A stretch of 64,000 nt of DNA, taken from NCBI GenBank assembly GCA_963281155.1, contig CAUJLY010000002.1, positions 7,130,001-7,194,000 of the forward strand, given 5' to 3'. Position 1 is the first letter of the stretch, and each line of letters begins with the position of its first letter. Below the pieces are notes generated by a model that was given only the letters and a program-made list of their open reading frames with translations, did not search any database and was not told the origin of the DNA. Positions 46,555-59,451 of the stretch are shown here, piece after piece. A program made the translations under genes and the position numbers. The DNA comes from Rhabditophanes sp. KR3021. Its lineage: Eukaryota > Nematoda > Chromadorea > Rhabditida > Alloionematidae.

Positions 46555-49500
46555 TTATTTTAATTGTTCTAAGATAAAGGATTCAGATCGAAGTGAATTT
46601 TGTGATTGCATTTGGTCTGGATTGATTAAGGAATTGTTATACTTGATGCCATGTTGTTGCTGTTGATTAGTTGGCGTAATAATGGGCATTTGACATGAAT
46701 TGTAGTCCACATCACATGCTTCATTGTTGTTAAATTTGTTGAAATTATTTGTTTGTGGAAAGTAATCTGTCTCTGAAGCCCAAATATTTGTGTTAAAATT
46801 TGGTGGCTGAACAAAGGTCGCTGTGTCGAAGGAACTTTCATTTTCAGAGAAATCAAATTTATTATCTTTCAGATTATTAGTTGGGTTATTTATCCATTCC
46901 TCAAGATCTTCCGTTTGATCAATGCTTTCTTCTGAGTTTCCTAAAAGCTCATTGCCCTTATTAGAAGGTGTATGTATGTATTCAACATTCTGCATACTTC
47001 CAACGTATCCATTTGAAGTAGCTGGCGTGTAGAAGAAATTAAACGGATGACTGAATTTACTGGCACATTTTACAGTCACTGAAACAGACCCTCCATTTAC
47101 GACATTGTGAAAAGCTGGAACTTGACACACGATATGACACTGATGTAGGAATTGCTTTTGAACGTAAGCTTCAGCTGTCCACGCTAATGTTCCATTTTCC
47201 TGCAAAGGTGAATTAATATTTTCGCATTTTGGTGTTCATTAGTTGAAGATGCTTTATATCATTATTACGATGAGACCTCGTACATTTGAATATTAGCTTA
47301 CAACTATTTATATTTTGGTGATATTATGATTAAATAAACTTTTATTAGTGCTATTTCTTTATGTTTGACAACAAGATTGTCTCAAAGCACTCTTCGGAAG
47401 TCAACACATTGTTCGTAAACATTTAAGAGATAGAGGCTGTCTGGAGTTTTAAAAGTCATCAAGAACAAAGACATTCAAAAGGGAAACTTCCATGTTTACT
47501 TAATGCTGGATCCAAGAAAACGCGACGAAAATTCGACGGTAGTTAGTGTAAAGGATACAATAAGATACATTGGCAAGTCTACACGATTTGAAAAAAATGC
47601 CTCAGCACATCAAAGACTTTGAAATGAAGGTAAATCTAAAGAAGGTATTTGATCGAAAGGAGCATTTCATAAACGACGTCATCTGAGTCTTATGGAAAGA
47701 ACGAAATACCAGTCCTAAGAATGAAGTGATTAAAAACATAGAAGCAATCCTGATTAAAGCTTTCAGTCCTCAGAACAAAAACTCGGATTCCGGCAATCCT
47801 ACGTTTGAGGAAGTAACCAAAGTGAACTCGGATCTTAATAGAAAGGTAGCTCATCTTATTATCAACGAGTTTGTTGATACTCCTGATATTGGAATTTATT
47901 TGTTGGTACTTGTATGATGTTTCGCATTTGGAATTTTAATAAACATTATTTATTGCGTAGATCCTTACCTTGTACTCTCTAAAGACGACAGAGGTGTTTC
48001 TGTCAAAATTCCTATAAAAATGGTTCCTGTTATTAAAGTCACTTTAAATTCAAAAACTCACCTGCCAATTATAAATAAATCCATTCCACCGTGAGCAGGT
48101 GCATGTGTTAAACTCATTTTCATAACTTCTGGCACACCTAGTTGCTGAACACACCTAATCGCATCAGACTCAGTTTGGACGATGGTCATGGACGAAGAAT
48201 GACCCTTATCAATGTATGCTCTAAATACTAAACGCACCGTATTTGAGCCTGGTCCAGCCTGAAATTGTTGTCTCTCCAACAACTCATTAGCTCTCCTTCT
48301 CGATGGCCTTCTTGTCTTGACATCATAACTGCATATCTTCAATATACCCACGCAATCCAAAATTGCTTGCATGTTATTTTCTGGTCTAACCATAACTTCC
48401 AAACATTCAATCCCATCATGAGACGTTATTCTTTGGCATGGTGTTGTATTGGCTGTCTTTCCTAACACCTGAATCAGCTGGTACATGTCGTGAGGACGGA
48501 TTGGGCCATCTCCTGTTCCTGCAGATTTAAATTAATATTGTACATTTAAGTGTGTATTTTAAGTAAGCTATATATCAAACATTTCTTTTCAAAAGAATAT
48601 TTTTTGGAATTTGGAATATTAGTTATCAATGTTTTTATATCGTCGGTTAACTTGCAACGTTTGCTGATTGCTGAATCTTTATTCCAGTTGTCCATTCCTT
48701 ATTTTGGATTTAGACTATGGATAAAGATGGTGTCAGAATGGAGTTCAAAAGAACCTTAAAAGATGGGGATGAAATGGCTTTGCCCTTGGTATGCGTCAAA
48801 TGTCCTAGGAAGCACCGATTGTTGATGAAGCGTTGTTGTCTGTAGGAAGAAAAAATCTTCAAGGTAAGTTAAGTCTTTTAAATAATAAGTAATTGTTTTC
48901 GTTCCAGACCACCACGCCAACCAACTCGTTTCTTTGGTTTGTTCCAAAAAGATGGTGACTCTAGTTTAAACGGAAAAGAAAAGTTACCTACATCAAAATA
49001 CGCGGTTGTGAAGAATGATGCAGAGATGAGGTAACGCACAATGATGCTAACCTCAATGCCTCTAAATGGTTGGACAAAGTTTGGCTTGAATGGAGAACTG
49101 CTTCTAAGAAATACCAAGCTTATGTTACTTCCTAATTGACTCAAGAAATGCTATTCAATGCTCAAGAATGGAATTTATTATGTAGACGAATCAGAAAAAG
49201 GATTAGTCAACACCTTCGATGTTACAATCATCCTCCAAAGAATGGCAACTTATTCGACAGAAAGGAGTCAAGGATAGACAGGATCAAAAACCATCCGGTC
49301 GAAACTCTCCACCTCAAGCTTCCAGTTTCTATTAAAGAATTAACTCAGGATCTTGAGTTTATGTTAATGAAAAAATTCAAGCATCAAATCACCAACTGTG
49401 GTTACGGCAAATGTGGAATGCGTGACGTCTACCTTCTCAATTCTGTGAATGTACGTTGAGTAGGTGACATTTTGACTCAAAACTAGTACTGATGAATAAT

Positions 49501-50003
49501 TGATAATATTTTGATTTGTCGTTTAATTAAAATAAATAGTTTAATTGTCTCGGCTTACCTGCATAAATCTCAACACGTGTGGGACGATAATGGCCCGATA
49601 ACTACAAAAATACAATCTATTTGACAAAATTTTAACGAGTTGATAAGAATACCTGAATAGTGCAATGTGAATATCCTGACCTATCCTTTATGGCTCCTCG
49701 ACTTCCTTCTGACAAATAACGAGCACGGTGTTGCTCTTCCGGTTGTTTGACTACAAGGAGTTGAAAGTTATTCATATTCAAAAAATGCGAGCCAGCAGCA
49801 TGGGTTGTTGGGCGAGACATTTGTTGAAAAGCCATTTGATTTGACATATCCATAGACGGCGACCATGATCCTGAGTCAATAGTTTGTCTGATAGCTTTAG
49901 GTGCCACAGCAGGTTGTTCTTGGCCGTACCAAGAATCGCTACCCTCAAATTCATTAGTCCTTTTACGGGATACGACTTTTTTGGTAATTGTATTGATATG
50001 CAT
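46555..50003 (-). CDS. NFAT5: NFAT-family (NFAT5/TonEBP-like) Rel-homology transcription factor
   Basis: Five exons on the minus strand: 49653-50003, 49559-49601, 48062-48518, 47969-48011 and 46555-47199; 512 aa, in frame. The Rel DNA-binding domain (about 80-265) has the recognition loop RARYLSEGSRGAIKDRSG. Its Arg and Glu positions match NFAT5 (RTEGSRGAVKDR-type), and NTTPC plus ENNMQAILDCVGILKI follow. The IPT/dimerisation domain (about 268-360) contains VPEVMKMSLTH, GGMDLFIIGRNF and VVFREYK, and ends in FFYTPA. The C-terminal 150 residues are Asn/Ser/Gln-rich and resemble an activation region. There is no calcineurin-docking PxIxIT region, consistent with NFAT5 rather than NFAT1-4. A basic KKVVSRKR near the N-terminus may be the NLS. 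The N-terminus is short; an upstream exon is possible, because an acceptor (50006-50007) precedes the ATG by two bases. Confidence 0.85.
47360..47917 (+). pseudogene. Decayed coding fragment, GIY-YIG-like, inside an NFAT intron
   Basis: It lies antisense inside the 769-bp intron 47200-47968. One frame reads FHVYLMLDPRKR, then TIRYIGKS and a downstream His (SAHQRL), a pattern like the YLLLDPR...FYVGKGK...H core of LEM-3/ANKLE1-type GIY-YIG nucleases. After a stop and a frame change it continues as KVFDRKEHFINDV, a stop, then VIKNIEAILIKAF up to 47917. Several stops mean it is not a working gene. The family assignment is tentative. Confidence 0.4.
48700..49459 (+). pseudogene. Decayed unknown coding fragment inside an NFAT intron
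   Basis: Antisense in the 1040-bp intron 48519-49558. Protein-like stretches shift between frames: RMEFKRTLKDGDEMALPLV, then a GTAAGT...TTCCAG pair (about 48865-48913) like a spliced intron, then RFFGLFQKDGDSSLNGKEKL, NASKWLDKVWLEWRTASKKY, and an ORF from 49136 to 49459. Stops separate them. I do not recognise the family. It may be one gene with the fragment at 47360-47917. Confidence 0.35.
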
Positions 50004-50633
50004 AGCTAAATAACATAAAAGTAGTAGTTAAATTATTGATAAAATTAAATAATAATCAAAATCAAAGTACACCCAAAGTGTTGATGTATTTATTTAAAAA
50101 CGTGATGTACCGAATCAGCAACAGGATTGAATTTAAAGAATGGTGAAATGATGGACTTTAAAACAAAATATTTCTTACTTGGTCTCTCTTTTTATCTTAT
50201 CATCTCGTAAAACAAGTAAAAGGCTCTTCGAACTCAGTTTCTATAAAATTAGGCAGGCATCAAAGGCAAAATACAAGGCCTCGTCATTATAAAAGTACAA
50301 ATCACAACTTGCAAAGAATCAATCGCACCACTATAAAAATAATTAATCTTATCTCGACATTTTTTAATAGTGTCTGAACAAGCAATACGGAGATAGCAAA
50401 ATAAAATTGACATTCATGTAAATGGTAGTAGTTTAAAAAATGATCAAAGTCGTAAGGTGTGGTGCAATTTTATAAGGATTACCAAAAAAACAGTAAGAAA
50501 GAACATAATACCTAAAAATGGGACGACAACAATTGTGCTACGAATATGTATATATTTTGGTATAAACTTTTACTCTTATTTAATAAAGTTTATTATAAAT
50601 AACAAAAAAAAGTAATTGATAAAAGCAAAATTA
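50004..50633. other. Spacer between NFAT-like and RACGAP1 genes
   Basis: AT-rich upstream region of the NFAT-like gene; a 5' UTR or upstream exon may lie here. A poly(A) signal for RACGAP1 (minus AATAAA, plus tttatt) is present near 50578. No ORF is supported. Confidence 0.45.
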
Positions 50634-52299
50634 TTAATGTCTGAATGAATTAAGTTGAGACATGGTTCGATGTCTATTTATGGGAGTAGCTAATATTGAG
50701 ATGTGTGTGTTTTTTCTTGGGGTGGTGAAATCCTCTTGATTGTTTAATCTGCCATTTAGAATTTGACTCCAATAATTTTCGGAGAATCGTAGAAGGTGCT
50801 CAATGACTCTGTTTTGGTCGTTGATTTCTTGCTTAGCAATGTCTAAATCATGCCCTCTGATGACTCTTCCAACTATTGTGGGTCCAAGACAAGTAGCAAT
50901 GGATTGAATCGTCATTTTGTTGAGTGGAGTGCGTGTTGCTACTTTTTTCCAATGAAGGCAAAGATATGCTAATGTATCTTTGTTTGGTGAGGGTAAGTTA
51001 CAAATGGCAAAATTGAGATCTTCGGAATTATTTGCTTTAGCAGCTTTCATAAATTCTAAGCATGATGTAGTAGGAATTAATGGTTCCCGAAGTTCCCTCA
51101 AAAACAATTTGATACACCCAGTCAGCGTTTCACAAGTTTGATTCTTTAGATTTGGAATAGCTCTGCTGCTCTTGAATGCTTGTAATAGTTTTCCAATCGT
51201 CGCCCCATTCCCAGGAATTCTGTATAAACCTTCTGTGTCTATATGCTGCTTTTCAATCGCAATTACACTATGAATGATGATGTACGGAACCATTGGATGG
51301 TTTTGTGGGCAGAAATCAAGTAAAGTAGGTCTAGTTTTGGGTGTCTTCTGAGATAAAGTCGGCCTTGGTACACAAGGGGCTGGGGCATCAATGAAACAAC
51401 TGGCATGTATGTGAATGTGACATTTGGTACAACTCATACAGTTCTTTCCTTTGATCACAAAGGCCTGGCATACATCACAATAAGCGACGAAGTTTTTGGA
51501 CTTCACCAGATTGTGTTTGCTGCTTTCAATCGTCCCCCCTTCCACCCAATTTGATGTCATGTGGGTAATCATTTCTCTGATAGGTGTTACAAAGGTATTA
51601 TCTTCACCCGCATCATCCATGAATTGGGAAGCTTCAGATCTCACATCAAATTTGCTCATTTTTGGAGCGATTTCATCCTCATCCAAAACGTTTCTTGATT
51701 TTCTTTTAGAACAAAGCAAAGGAGTGATATTTATTGATTTTCGACTCTTGACAACAGGCACTAACGTTGTTGTGCTGCTACTTTTTTGACTTATTTCATC
51801 AGAGTCAAAGGAAAAAATGTTTTCTTCAGTCCCATCCAAATTTGCATTACTATCCATATCGGTAGTATTTTCCTTTTTGCAGTCCCTATCCGTAACTAGC
51901 TTCACTTGTTGTAAGGTAGATTTTAAAAGCCTTAGTTCAGATTTAAGATCGTCGTTTATTGACTTTAGTTCCGCGTTTTCACCCTCCAGCTCACGAATAG
52001 TGTTGTCTTTGATTCCCAACTCTCTTTTGCAAACTTCCATCTGCTGTGTCAATGTCTTGACATCGTTTTCCTTTGCCAGCAGCATCGTGTCAGATAAGTG
52101 CAATTTTTTCATAGTAATTTTATGTTGTGCGTAAGAGTACTCCAAAATTGAGTCGTAGTCTAAGTTAGAAAAAATAATAAATGAAAATAATAGAAACAAA
52201 CTTACTATCCGGAACCTCAATAATTCCTTCAGTCAGCGTAAATATATCTTTGGCAGCTCCAATAATAGAAATTGACGAAATATCCTTTCTGCAAGCCAT
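50634..52299 (-). CDS. RACGAP1: RACGAP1 / CYK-4 centralspindlin RhoGAP
   Basis: Two exons on the minus strand, 52206-52299 and 50634-52159, with a 46-bp GT-AG intron; 539 aa. Order of domains: an N-terminal coiled coil (about 38-123, heptad Leu/Ile/Glu pattern) that pairs with the kinesin MKLP1/ZEN-4; a disordered Ser/Lys region; a C1 zinc finger (about 247-294, HNLVKSKNFVAYCDVC...CHIHIHASCF); and a RhoGAP domain (about 311-490) with the arginine finger in EGLYRIPG (R345), plus KLFLRELREPLIP. Centralspindlin organises the spindle midzone and activates RhoA for cytokinesis. It is shorter than vertebrate RACGAP1 (about 630 aa). A 632-bp gap separates its 3' end from the NFAT-like gene on the same strand. 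Confidence 0.92.
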
Positions 52300-55200
52300 A
52301 TTATAAAATTATTAACAAGTAAAAAATGACGAGTTTATGTGGTTCGACAAAAACTAAATGTTGGCTATTAAATAGCGGTGGGGTCAGTCTTAAGTACAAA
52401 ATAAATAGGGTATGTTATAAAAATGATTGGCATGTTACATAGACTCGTAGTAGATCAATAGATTGGGTCTGAGATGTGCCAAGTCCAGGGTGGGCTGCGC
52501 GGCTAAATTTGATTATCTGTGTGAAAGATGTTGTTTCGTACACGTTTAACCAATCGAGAATTATGGCTGCCGACTTAAGTGCATTTAAGTTAATTTAGAT
52601 TGAGGGTATTATTTGACATACATCAAAATATAAGTTTCTTGCTGCAAGATATAAACTGATTCATTCAAAAGTTATTTTGAACGATGCAACGTACAAATTA
52701 TCTAGCAATTGCTTTTATAATTCATTTAAACCTGTACTAATATTGGTAGCCCATTCTAAGCACTACCATTTTCAAGTTAGCAAAATGTGTTGATATTCTT
52801 AATTTCAAAATTCAGAACAATTGCTTTAATCATTGACGAAACAGTACAGCAATTTAATTAGCAAATATTAATGAAAAACATTCAAACATCAGTATGCAAT
52901 TAAGAATTAAAATGACATATTTCATAATATATAATGCACTAAATATAAGAAATGCTACAAGAAGCAAGCAAACTAAGTCAGTCCTTAGCTAATATATACG
53001 GAAATGAGCTACACTAATTATGCATACCATTAATACAGAAAATGAGCAAAAAAATGAAGCCTTATATTTTTGTTACCTGCACAAACATGGTATGGAAATC
53101 AATATTAAACGAAGAATACATACGCCAAGCGATTGTTATGCAAATTAAATTTAAAAAGCACTCCACATTGGAACTGAACTGCATTTGAACTAAAAGGTAA
53201 GCGTCAATAGTCTCACATTTCATTTATTTTTTAGGAAAAAAAAAAGATTCTCAAATAAGCCATTATATACATTAATCTTAAAATGCATATTATAAGAACT
53301 ACTTAAATGCCAACAAAAATCAGTGCATAGGCATAATTAAAGTTAGTTCCTAAACATAGACACATACTTAAATTCTTGAAACCAAAATTCAAAATTACAA
53401 AAAAGTTGTTATACCAAGTAGGAAGTTTGAGGTCTACAAATCACGGCACATAATTTACTTTACTTAAAATGAAATCAAGACTTCTTCATTTACAAGGCTC
53501 ACAATATTTGTTGCATGTTTCACTCAGCATATTTCATATTCAACAAATAAAATGACTATTTATGATTTATAATAGAAACATTATACATGAATTTCATCAA
53601 TGACGCAATGAAAAATATTTGCCAAAATAAGACTAAAGTATTTTGGATTAGCTTCATTAATTTGCGATAGTATTGTAAAAGTTTGACTATTTAATTTTGA
53701 TGAATTCCAAACGGGCAACTGATAGACGAATCGAATTTTCAATCCAGCAATGAATTAGACCATAATATTTAATCAGCAATCCATATCTACATCATTTTCC
53801 AAATAGTTATCAATCAACCCTAAAGACGTTCAAAGTTGTCAATCAATGAAGCAAAATCTGAAACCAAATTCAATGCATTTAATTATTACTCAATATGATA
53901 CTAAAGTAATGTCCATTTGAAATTACATATTTCTCATAAACAGACTCTGCATTTATGATATTGAAGAAACCAATTCTGGAAAAAATGTAATAGCGTTGCA
54001 TAAATAATTTACTTACATTTACTGAATAAATGCATCTAGATTATGAGAAATAATTAATTTAAATACACATAGAATCAACGAATTATGGTTGCAAAGTAAA
54101 AAGATGAAAGCTTAGACATAATATTTCTAGTACAAATAACCACCAATTTAAGAAATTAAGTGTACGCTTAGCATAATTAGTACGTCATTTTTAATTAGGC
54201 TTTGTATATAATTTCGAGATAGTTTCAGGAGACTTATTTCGAGCAGCATTTATCCATATTGTCAATTAAGTCAAGTCCTGCGAAATCATTAGAAAACAAA
54301 AGTGGATGGATATTCTTAAATTTAATAAAAGCAAAATTATACCAATGCATAATGCGTGTTAAATCAACTGAAGAGCAATTTAATGTTCAATTTTTAAAGA
54401 AACCCTTTAATCCATTAAGCAATTATAAATTCAAATTCCATATTTAATATTTATTTAGAGCATTAAATGTATGCAAGTACCATTATCAAGTAAATTAATC
54501 TACTAGACTAAGATATACACAATAAAATTGAACTCGTAGACATATCACAGATGAAATGAAAGAGTTGGCATACCAATTGAGTAAGTCTCTTGAATTAAAA
54601 CTCAGTGCGTTTGTTAAAGTTGCCCAATATGATAGATCTTCATTCTACGCAATTAGTTCTCTTAAATCAGCAATCGGGCAGTTGTTTTCTATGAATTCAA
54701 ATAATACATTGCTTAAAAAATAAAACGGTAAGTAAAAATTGACTACATTTATTAATATGTTTTTACTTAGCATATAAATTAGGCCACTCAAGAAATGAGT
54801 TAAGCAAATAGTTTTAGGGAAAATAAATTAAAAGAAAGAAACTGTTGCAAATTGAAGATTAACAATTGCGTCTGTATTAGGATGCCATGCAAATATGTAT
54901 AAATGTAATATTGAAGAAAGCAATGAGTACAAAAGTTTAATCCTGAAAATCAACATTAATATGTCAAACAATCCGATCAAAATGTCAATAGAGTTAACTG
55001 AAGACAGCATGCTACAAAAATGAAATTAAGAAATTGAAGTTTTACGCAATTCAATAATGCTTTCCAAGATAACTTTGCATAATAATCATTCAGCAAACAA
55101 AGTTTATTTGAAATCGTAATGCTAATAGCAAGACCATTTATGAAAACTGCCAGATTACGCATAAATAATAACTAAATATCCAAAAGTTATCTACCAAAAT

Positions 55201-56922
55201 TAGAGTATGTTGGCTTGATTTAAATAAAGATTTGAAATTGAAAGAGCATTATTGAGTTCTTAGAATTAAATCGTAATGAATTCTAAATGTTTAACTCAAA
55301 GTGATGAGGACTTTGGATAAATTAATATAGCAATGAATTAGGACGTAATATTTAATCAAAAAAGAATTCAAAATACATTAATAAAATAGTTTTTAATTAA
55401 GCATTTTTAAAAAGTCGTTTGACTAAAGAAACCAATCTAAACGCATCAAACATGTTGTCGCATTACCATTAAAGAGGAAAATTAAGTAATGAAACGAGCA
55501 TTGTGATCAAATTACGAATATAGGAGATGAACTGGAGCAATGCATTTAGCCACAGAATAAATTTACGTATATTTGACTGTTAATTTGTAAAAAAATAATT
55601 GTTTTTACTTCCTTAATTGAGACATTATTTCTATATGTTTCCATTTGAGAATATCATGTCTTTCTTTGCATTTAATAAAGCTGACTTCGTAGCGTAATTC
55701 TTTTTGTTGCTACCAAATTGGTTAGGATTATATTTTATTTTTATAATTAGTTGGTACTGATTTTAATAAAAGAATCGGATTGTCAGAGTATACTATAAAC
55801 AATTCTTTGAACTTTTAAAATAGAAAGTCGCTTTTTTCTCATAATACAAATGATTTGTTGTAATGAAATCATACCAAATAAATATGCAGTAGACATATTA
55901 GCAACGCCTTCATATCTAATTTGTTCTTGATGATCGAATAGTATCTATGCATATGAGCAGCCAATTCATTAACACTTACATTCGGAACAGAATTAAGATG
56001 TGTCTACAGAAAATGCTTTAAACGGAATTTCGTTTTTAAATATTATATGTGGCTACAAATTCTTTTTTGTTTGAAAAAGGATATTAGAAGGTACGAGGTG
56101 CGCTGCATCTATCAACGTATCCAACTCCTTTACAAAAGTGATAAATTGATGAAAACGAAATTAAAGATGCCTAAATACCGTTTGTGACTTTTTATAGTTC
56201 AGAGGTGATGATTAAAAGAGTCTTAAAAATGGTTAATTAATATTTTGGGAATGTTCTTTTATCTTCCCATGTTTGTTGATTCAACTTTTAGTACTGGTAG
56301 AATAGTAATTGAAGAAGCCTTTTATAAAGCGTCAATAATAGAACATAAAGTTGAAGTATTGTATTGTTTTAATATTGCCGTCAAGGTTGGAAGAAGTTGA
56401 GACTTATGAATAGTTGGGCCAAATCATCTCAAATAAGAATAAGGACTCAATGAATAATGAACTGTCAATGAGCGAAATTTGTTGAAAATAAATATCTATA
56501 TTTGTAATTCTAAATGGAACTACATATAATTCCATCTAGTTCCATTTGATCCAGATCCATTGACAGTACATTCTAGTAGTTTTGAGACGATAATCGTAAA
56601 ATAAATTAACTAATAAGTTATTACTTATTCAATCTATTAAGTTTATTACATTCTATGCCATTATAGTTAATAGAAATACTTGTAGACTTTCTTGAATAAA
56701 TATTAAAAAATCAAACAGAATGAGTCTATAATATTTATTTTAATATAATATTAATTTTAAAATTGTTCCGTACCCCGTGATATGGGGAGGTAAGAGATCA
56801 GCAGCTAATAATGGAATAAGAGTAGAAGAAGGATACATAGACAAAAACAAGGATAACTCATTTATTATACTAAAAGGATATTAAATAATAAATATAAGAT
56901 AGCAATATGATTTACCAAATAT
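52300..56922. other. 4.6-kb AT-rich non-coding block containing a dispersed repeat
   Basis: No ORF over 62 codons reads as a protein. Short words such as gcaatta, gcattta and attaagc recur throughout. A segment at 52603-52860 shares ordered motifs with 63348-63675 (see repeat entries). It contains the RACGAP1 upstream region at its left end. Confidence 0.5.
52603..52860 (+). repeat. Diverged dispersed repeat, copy 1
   Basis: Shares, in the same order with 63348-63675, the words GAGGG(T/C)ATTATTTG(A/G)CATA (52603), TCATTCAAA (52662), GATATTCTTAATT(T/A)CAAA (52792) and AGCAATTTAAT (52848). Offsets are 0, 59, 189 and 245 bp. Confidence 0.55.
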
Positions 56923-58297
56923 TCATAACATTGAACAAAACAGATGTATAAAATCTTGATTGTAATAATAGTTTAATTCGTTCAATGATTTAAAATGAAC
57001 ACACTTCAGTATTTTATTCCATGCATAATTGACTTCACGAAGACCAAATTCTTTTTTACCATCAAAGCATTTACAAATAGATCTGTCCAAAGCATATGGT
57101 GTACTTTTTAACACTTTTTCTCTATTTTCGAAATCCAACCAATCATCTTGATTGCAGTGTGATGAGCATATAATTTGTAAAATTGAAAGAGATCCGGGAC
57201 ATGTAAATTGTCTAAATTTTATACAACTTAAAGTTAATATCTTAAGGTTTGTATGTCTTTACAATAGTTTTCGTCATATAGTTCAAAAGCTATGCTATAA
57301 TTTTGTCGATACGTTATTCCTAATATATTTAGTAATGGATATGATTTCTCTAGATAAACATCGTTTAAATCAAAATCCATATCTGTCAAAACAAAAACAG
57401 TCAATGATGATGGGAAAGTAACAATAGTCTTTTTAAATTCTCCTGCATTTCTTTATCAATTGTTTCTTTCAAACTTAATTCCACCCGTGTTAAATTGTTA
57501 AGCGAAGTACCATATGTTGCGTTTAAAACGTTTGCAATTTTATTACATATTCTCATAAATAAATTGGACTAATATCATAATGTAACACCAATTCATAACA
57601 CTTCTCATAATCGGCATTAACATCAGAAATTCCACTACAAAGATTCTTATGTAAATTAGTTTCAAATAGTTTCGGCAAATGTTCTTTTATTTTCTGTTCG
57701 TTAATTGAAGTTGAAACAAATGTATTGTTGTCTTAACTCCTAGATAATAAAAACTTAAGTTAGTAATTGAATCTGATTTTAAATTATAACAAATACGTAA
57801 TATTACTTCTCCGTCATTTTCAATTGTTTGATCACCACGTACTAGATCATTGCTCTTAATAAATATATTAAGTGTTTTTACTTGCCTAGCTTTTTCGAAT
57901 AATAAATTTAAATATTTTGAAGTTGGTAATCCAAATGCAGAAAATATACTATTTTGACCACAGTATATTCTAACTGAAAAGTCAAAAAGATCCTGAAACC
58001 ATTCTACGGGAGCCTCTTTTAAAATTGTTTCTAATTAATCTTCCTTAGAATAGTCAATTTGAAAAAATTCACCCCTTGCATAATAATCCAAACCGTTCCT
58101 AAATAAATGCGATTTCTATAATCACGTGATTTTTGATATGGAGACATTTGTTTAAAAAAGCGCGTTTTTGCATTGTCAATTGTATTAAACATTTGTTTTT
58201 CCAAAGATATTGGAGATCAATATTGGTTTGTGCAGGCTTCCAAAATGTGAGATGAACCAAAAGCAATAGACATAGACTTTTTGTTTGATTTATTCAT
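56923..58297 (-). pseudogene. Broken gene of an LRR-like family (copy B)
   Basis: The minus strand starts at an ATG at 58295-58297 and reads 26 codons to a stop. It then continues in a frame with KEAPVEWFQDLFDFSVRIY, GLPTSKYLNLLFEKARQVKT and LRICYNLKSDSITNLSFYYL, broken by at least one TAA, a degenerate middle, and a final open stretch (LKILTLSCIKFRQFTCPGSL ... CNQDDWLDFENREKVLKSTP) ending at 56923. Copy A at 34537-36170 has IEVLSISCVNNVQLTFPKQL, then a DCLC-like cysteine cluster at the matching place. I read both as dead members of one local family. Confidence 0.55.
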
Positions 58298-58545
58298 AAT
58301 TGACATGTAAAAATAGTTTCTAAGTTAAATTAATTATAATACGAATTAAAGCAGCAATTTATTATGAAAATGCATAAACTGATCAAGACAAGTATTTATA
58401 AGCTAAAAAGTTGTATTCGTGGCACACATTTTGCGCTAACAAAGTGTGCTATTATAAAAAGATTATCTAATAAACAAACTCACAACTTTTTAAAAGCAAA
58501 ATATTGCTAGTAAAATGATCAAGGGACAAGAAATATGCTATTCAA

Positions 58546-59175
58546 ATGAAGGATGATAAACTAATTCAATTCAATATTTCTCTAATGGGAAATTGTACTG
58601 AATACATGAAATATATCGAGAGAGGATGTCTTAGCGGAGATCCATATGGTTATTCAGAATGCATACATTATGATGCTAATATGTCAAGAGATAAAAAATG
58701 TATTAATGTTGTTTTGAATACATCTAATCCTTATTTTAACAGATCAGTTTTTCGATCATTCTTACTTACAATGAGATCAAAGAGGGAAAAAATGTAATAT
58801 CATTTTGTTTATGTCGTCCCAGTATTATTCAATATCCAAATACCTTTGCATTCAACGAATAATTACTTGCTTTATTTGAACAACTTTAGAATTGGAGATT
58901 TTATAAATCTGAAATGTGGAACCAAAACCGATTCTCAATCGAACCCGAAAGAACTGAACTCTCGTGCTGCTAAGTATAAAGAGACTACGCAATTACTATA
59001 TTTAAAATCAAGTCTAACTTGGAAGAATGCATCATTTAGCATTAGATTGGAGAGTGATAGGGAAATCAACGAGCGTACATACAAATCTGAAGTCTATTAC
59101 AACATTTCCATCTTGAGAGTCAATAAAGCTGGAATAAAAGTCTTAGTGAAAAAGGTTGACATCTATGTATTTTAA
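58546..59175 (+). pseudogene. Unknown ORF interrupted by one in-frame stop
   Basis: One frame is open from ATG 58546 to 59175 except for a TAA at 58795-58797. The two halves (83 and about 125 codons) are in the same frame and both look coding: the first has Cys/Asn-rich GCLSGDPYGYSECIHYDANM, the second has RIGDFINLKCGTKT and LTWKNASFSIRLESDREINE. No GT-AG pair around the stop removes it cleanly. I do not recognise the protein; the second half could be a beta-sandwich. It is either a recent pseudogene, a polymorphic null allele, or a short first product with a dead tail. Confidence 0.45.
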
Positions 59176-59451
59176 CAAACTTTACATTCATATTCAAGTA
59201 TTGCACTCACACGAAATATTGCTCAAGCATTGTGAAGACAAAACTCCTTTCGACAACCATTCAAGACCAAAATTAGTAGAGTATCAAATTTAATCTTCTT
59301 TATATTAAGTTTAATAGCTACATTTTGAAAGCATACACGAATGGTGTGTTTTGTATCAATACCAATATTAATAAGCCTCTTACTTGCCTATGCAAAATTT
59401 GTATCCAAGGCGATCTTACCAATTGAACATTTTTTGGGCTAAGCTAAAAAC

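Noticed and set aside
53405..53440. Spliced-leader-like word (aagtttgaggt)
   Set aside because: It shares 11 bases with nematode SL1 but lacks the rest of the leader, an Sm site and the stem-loops; chance match.
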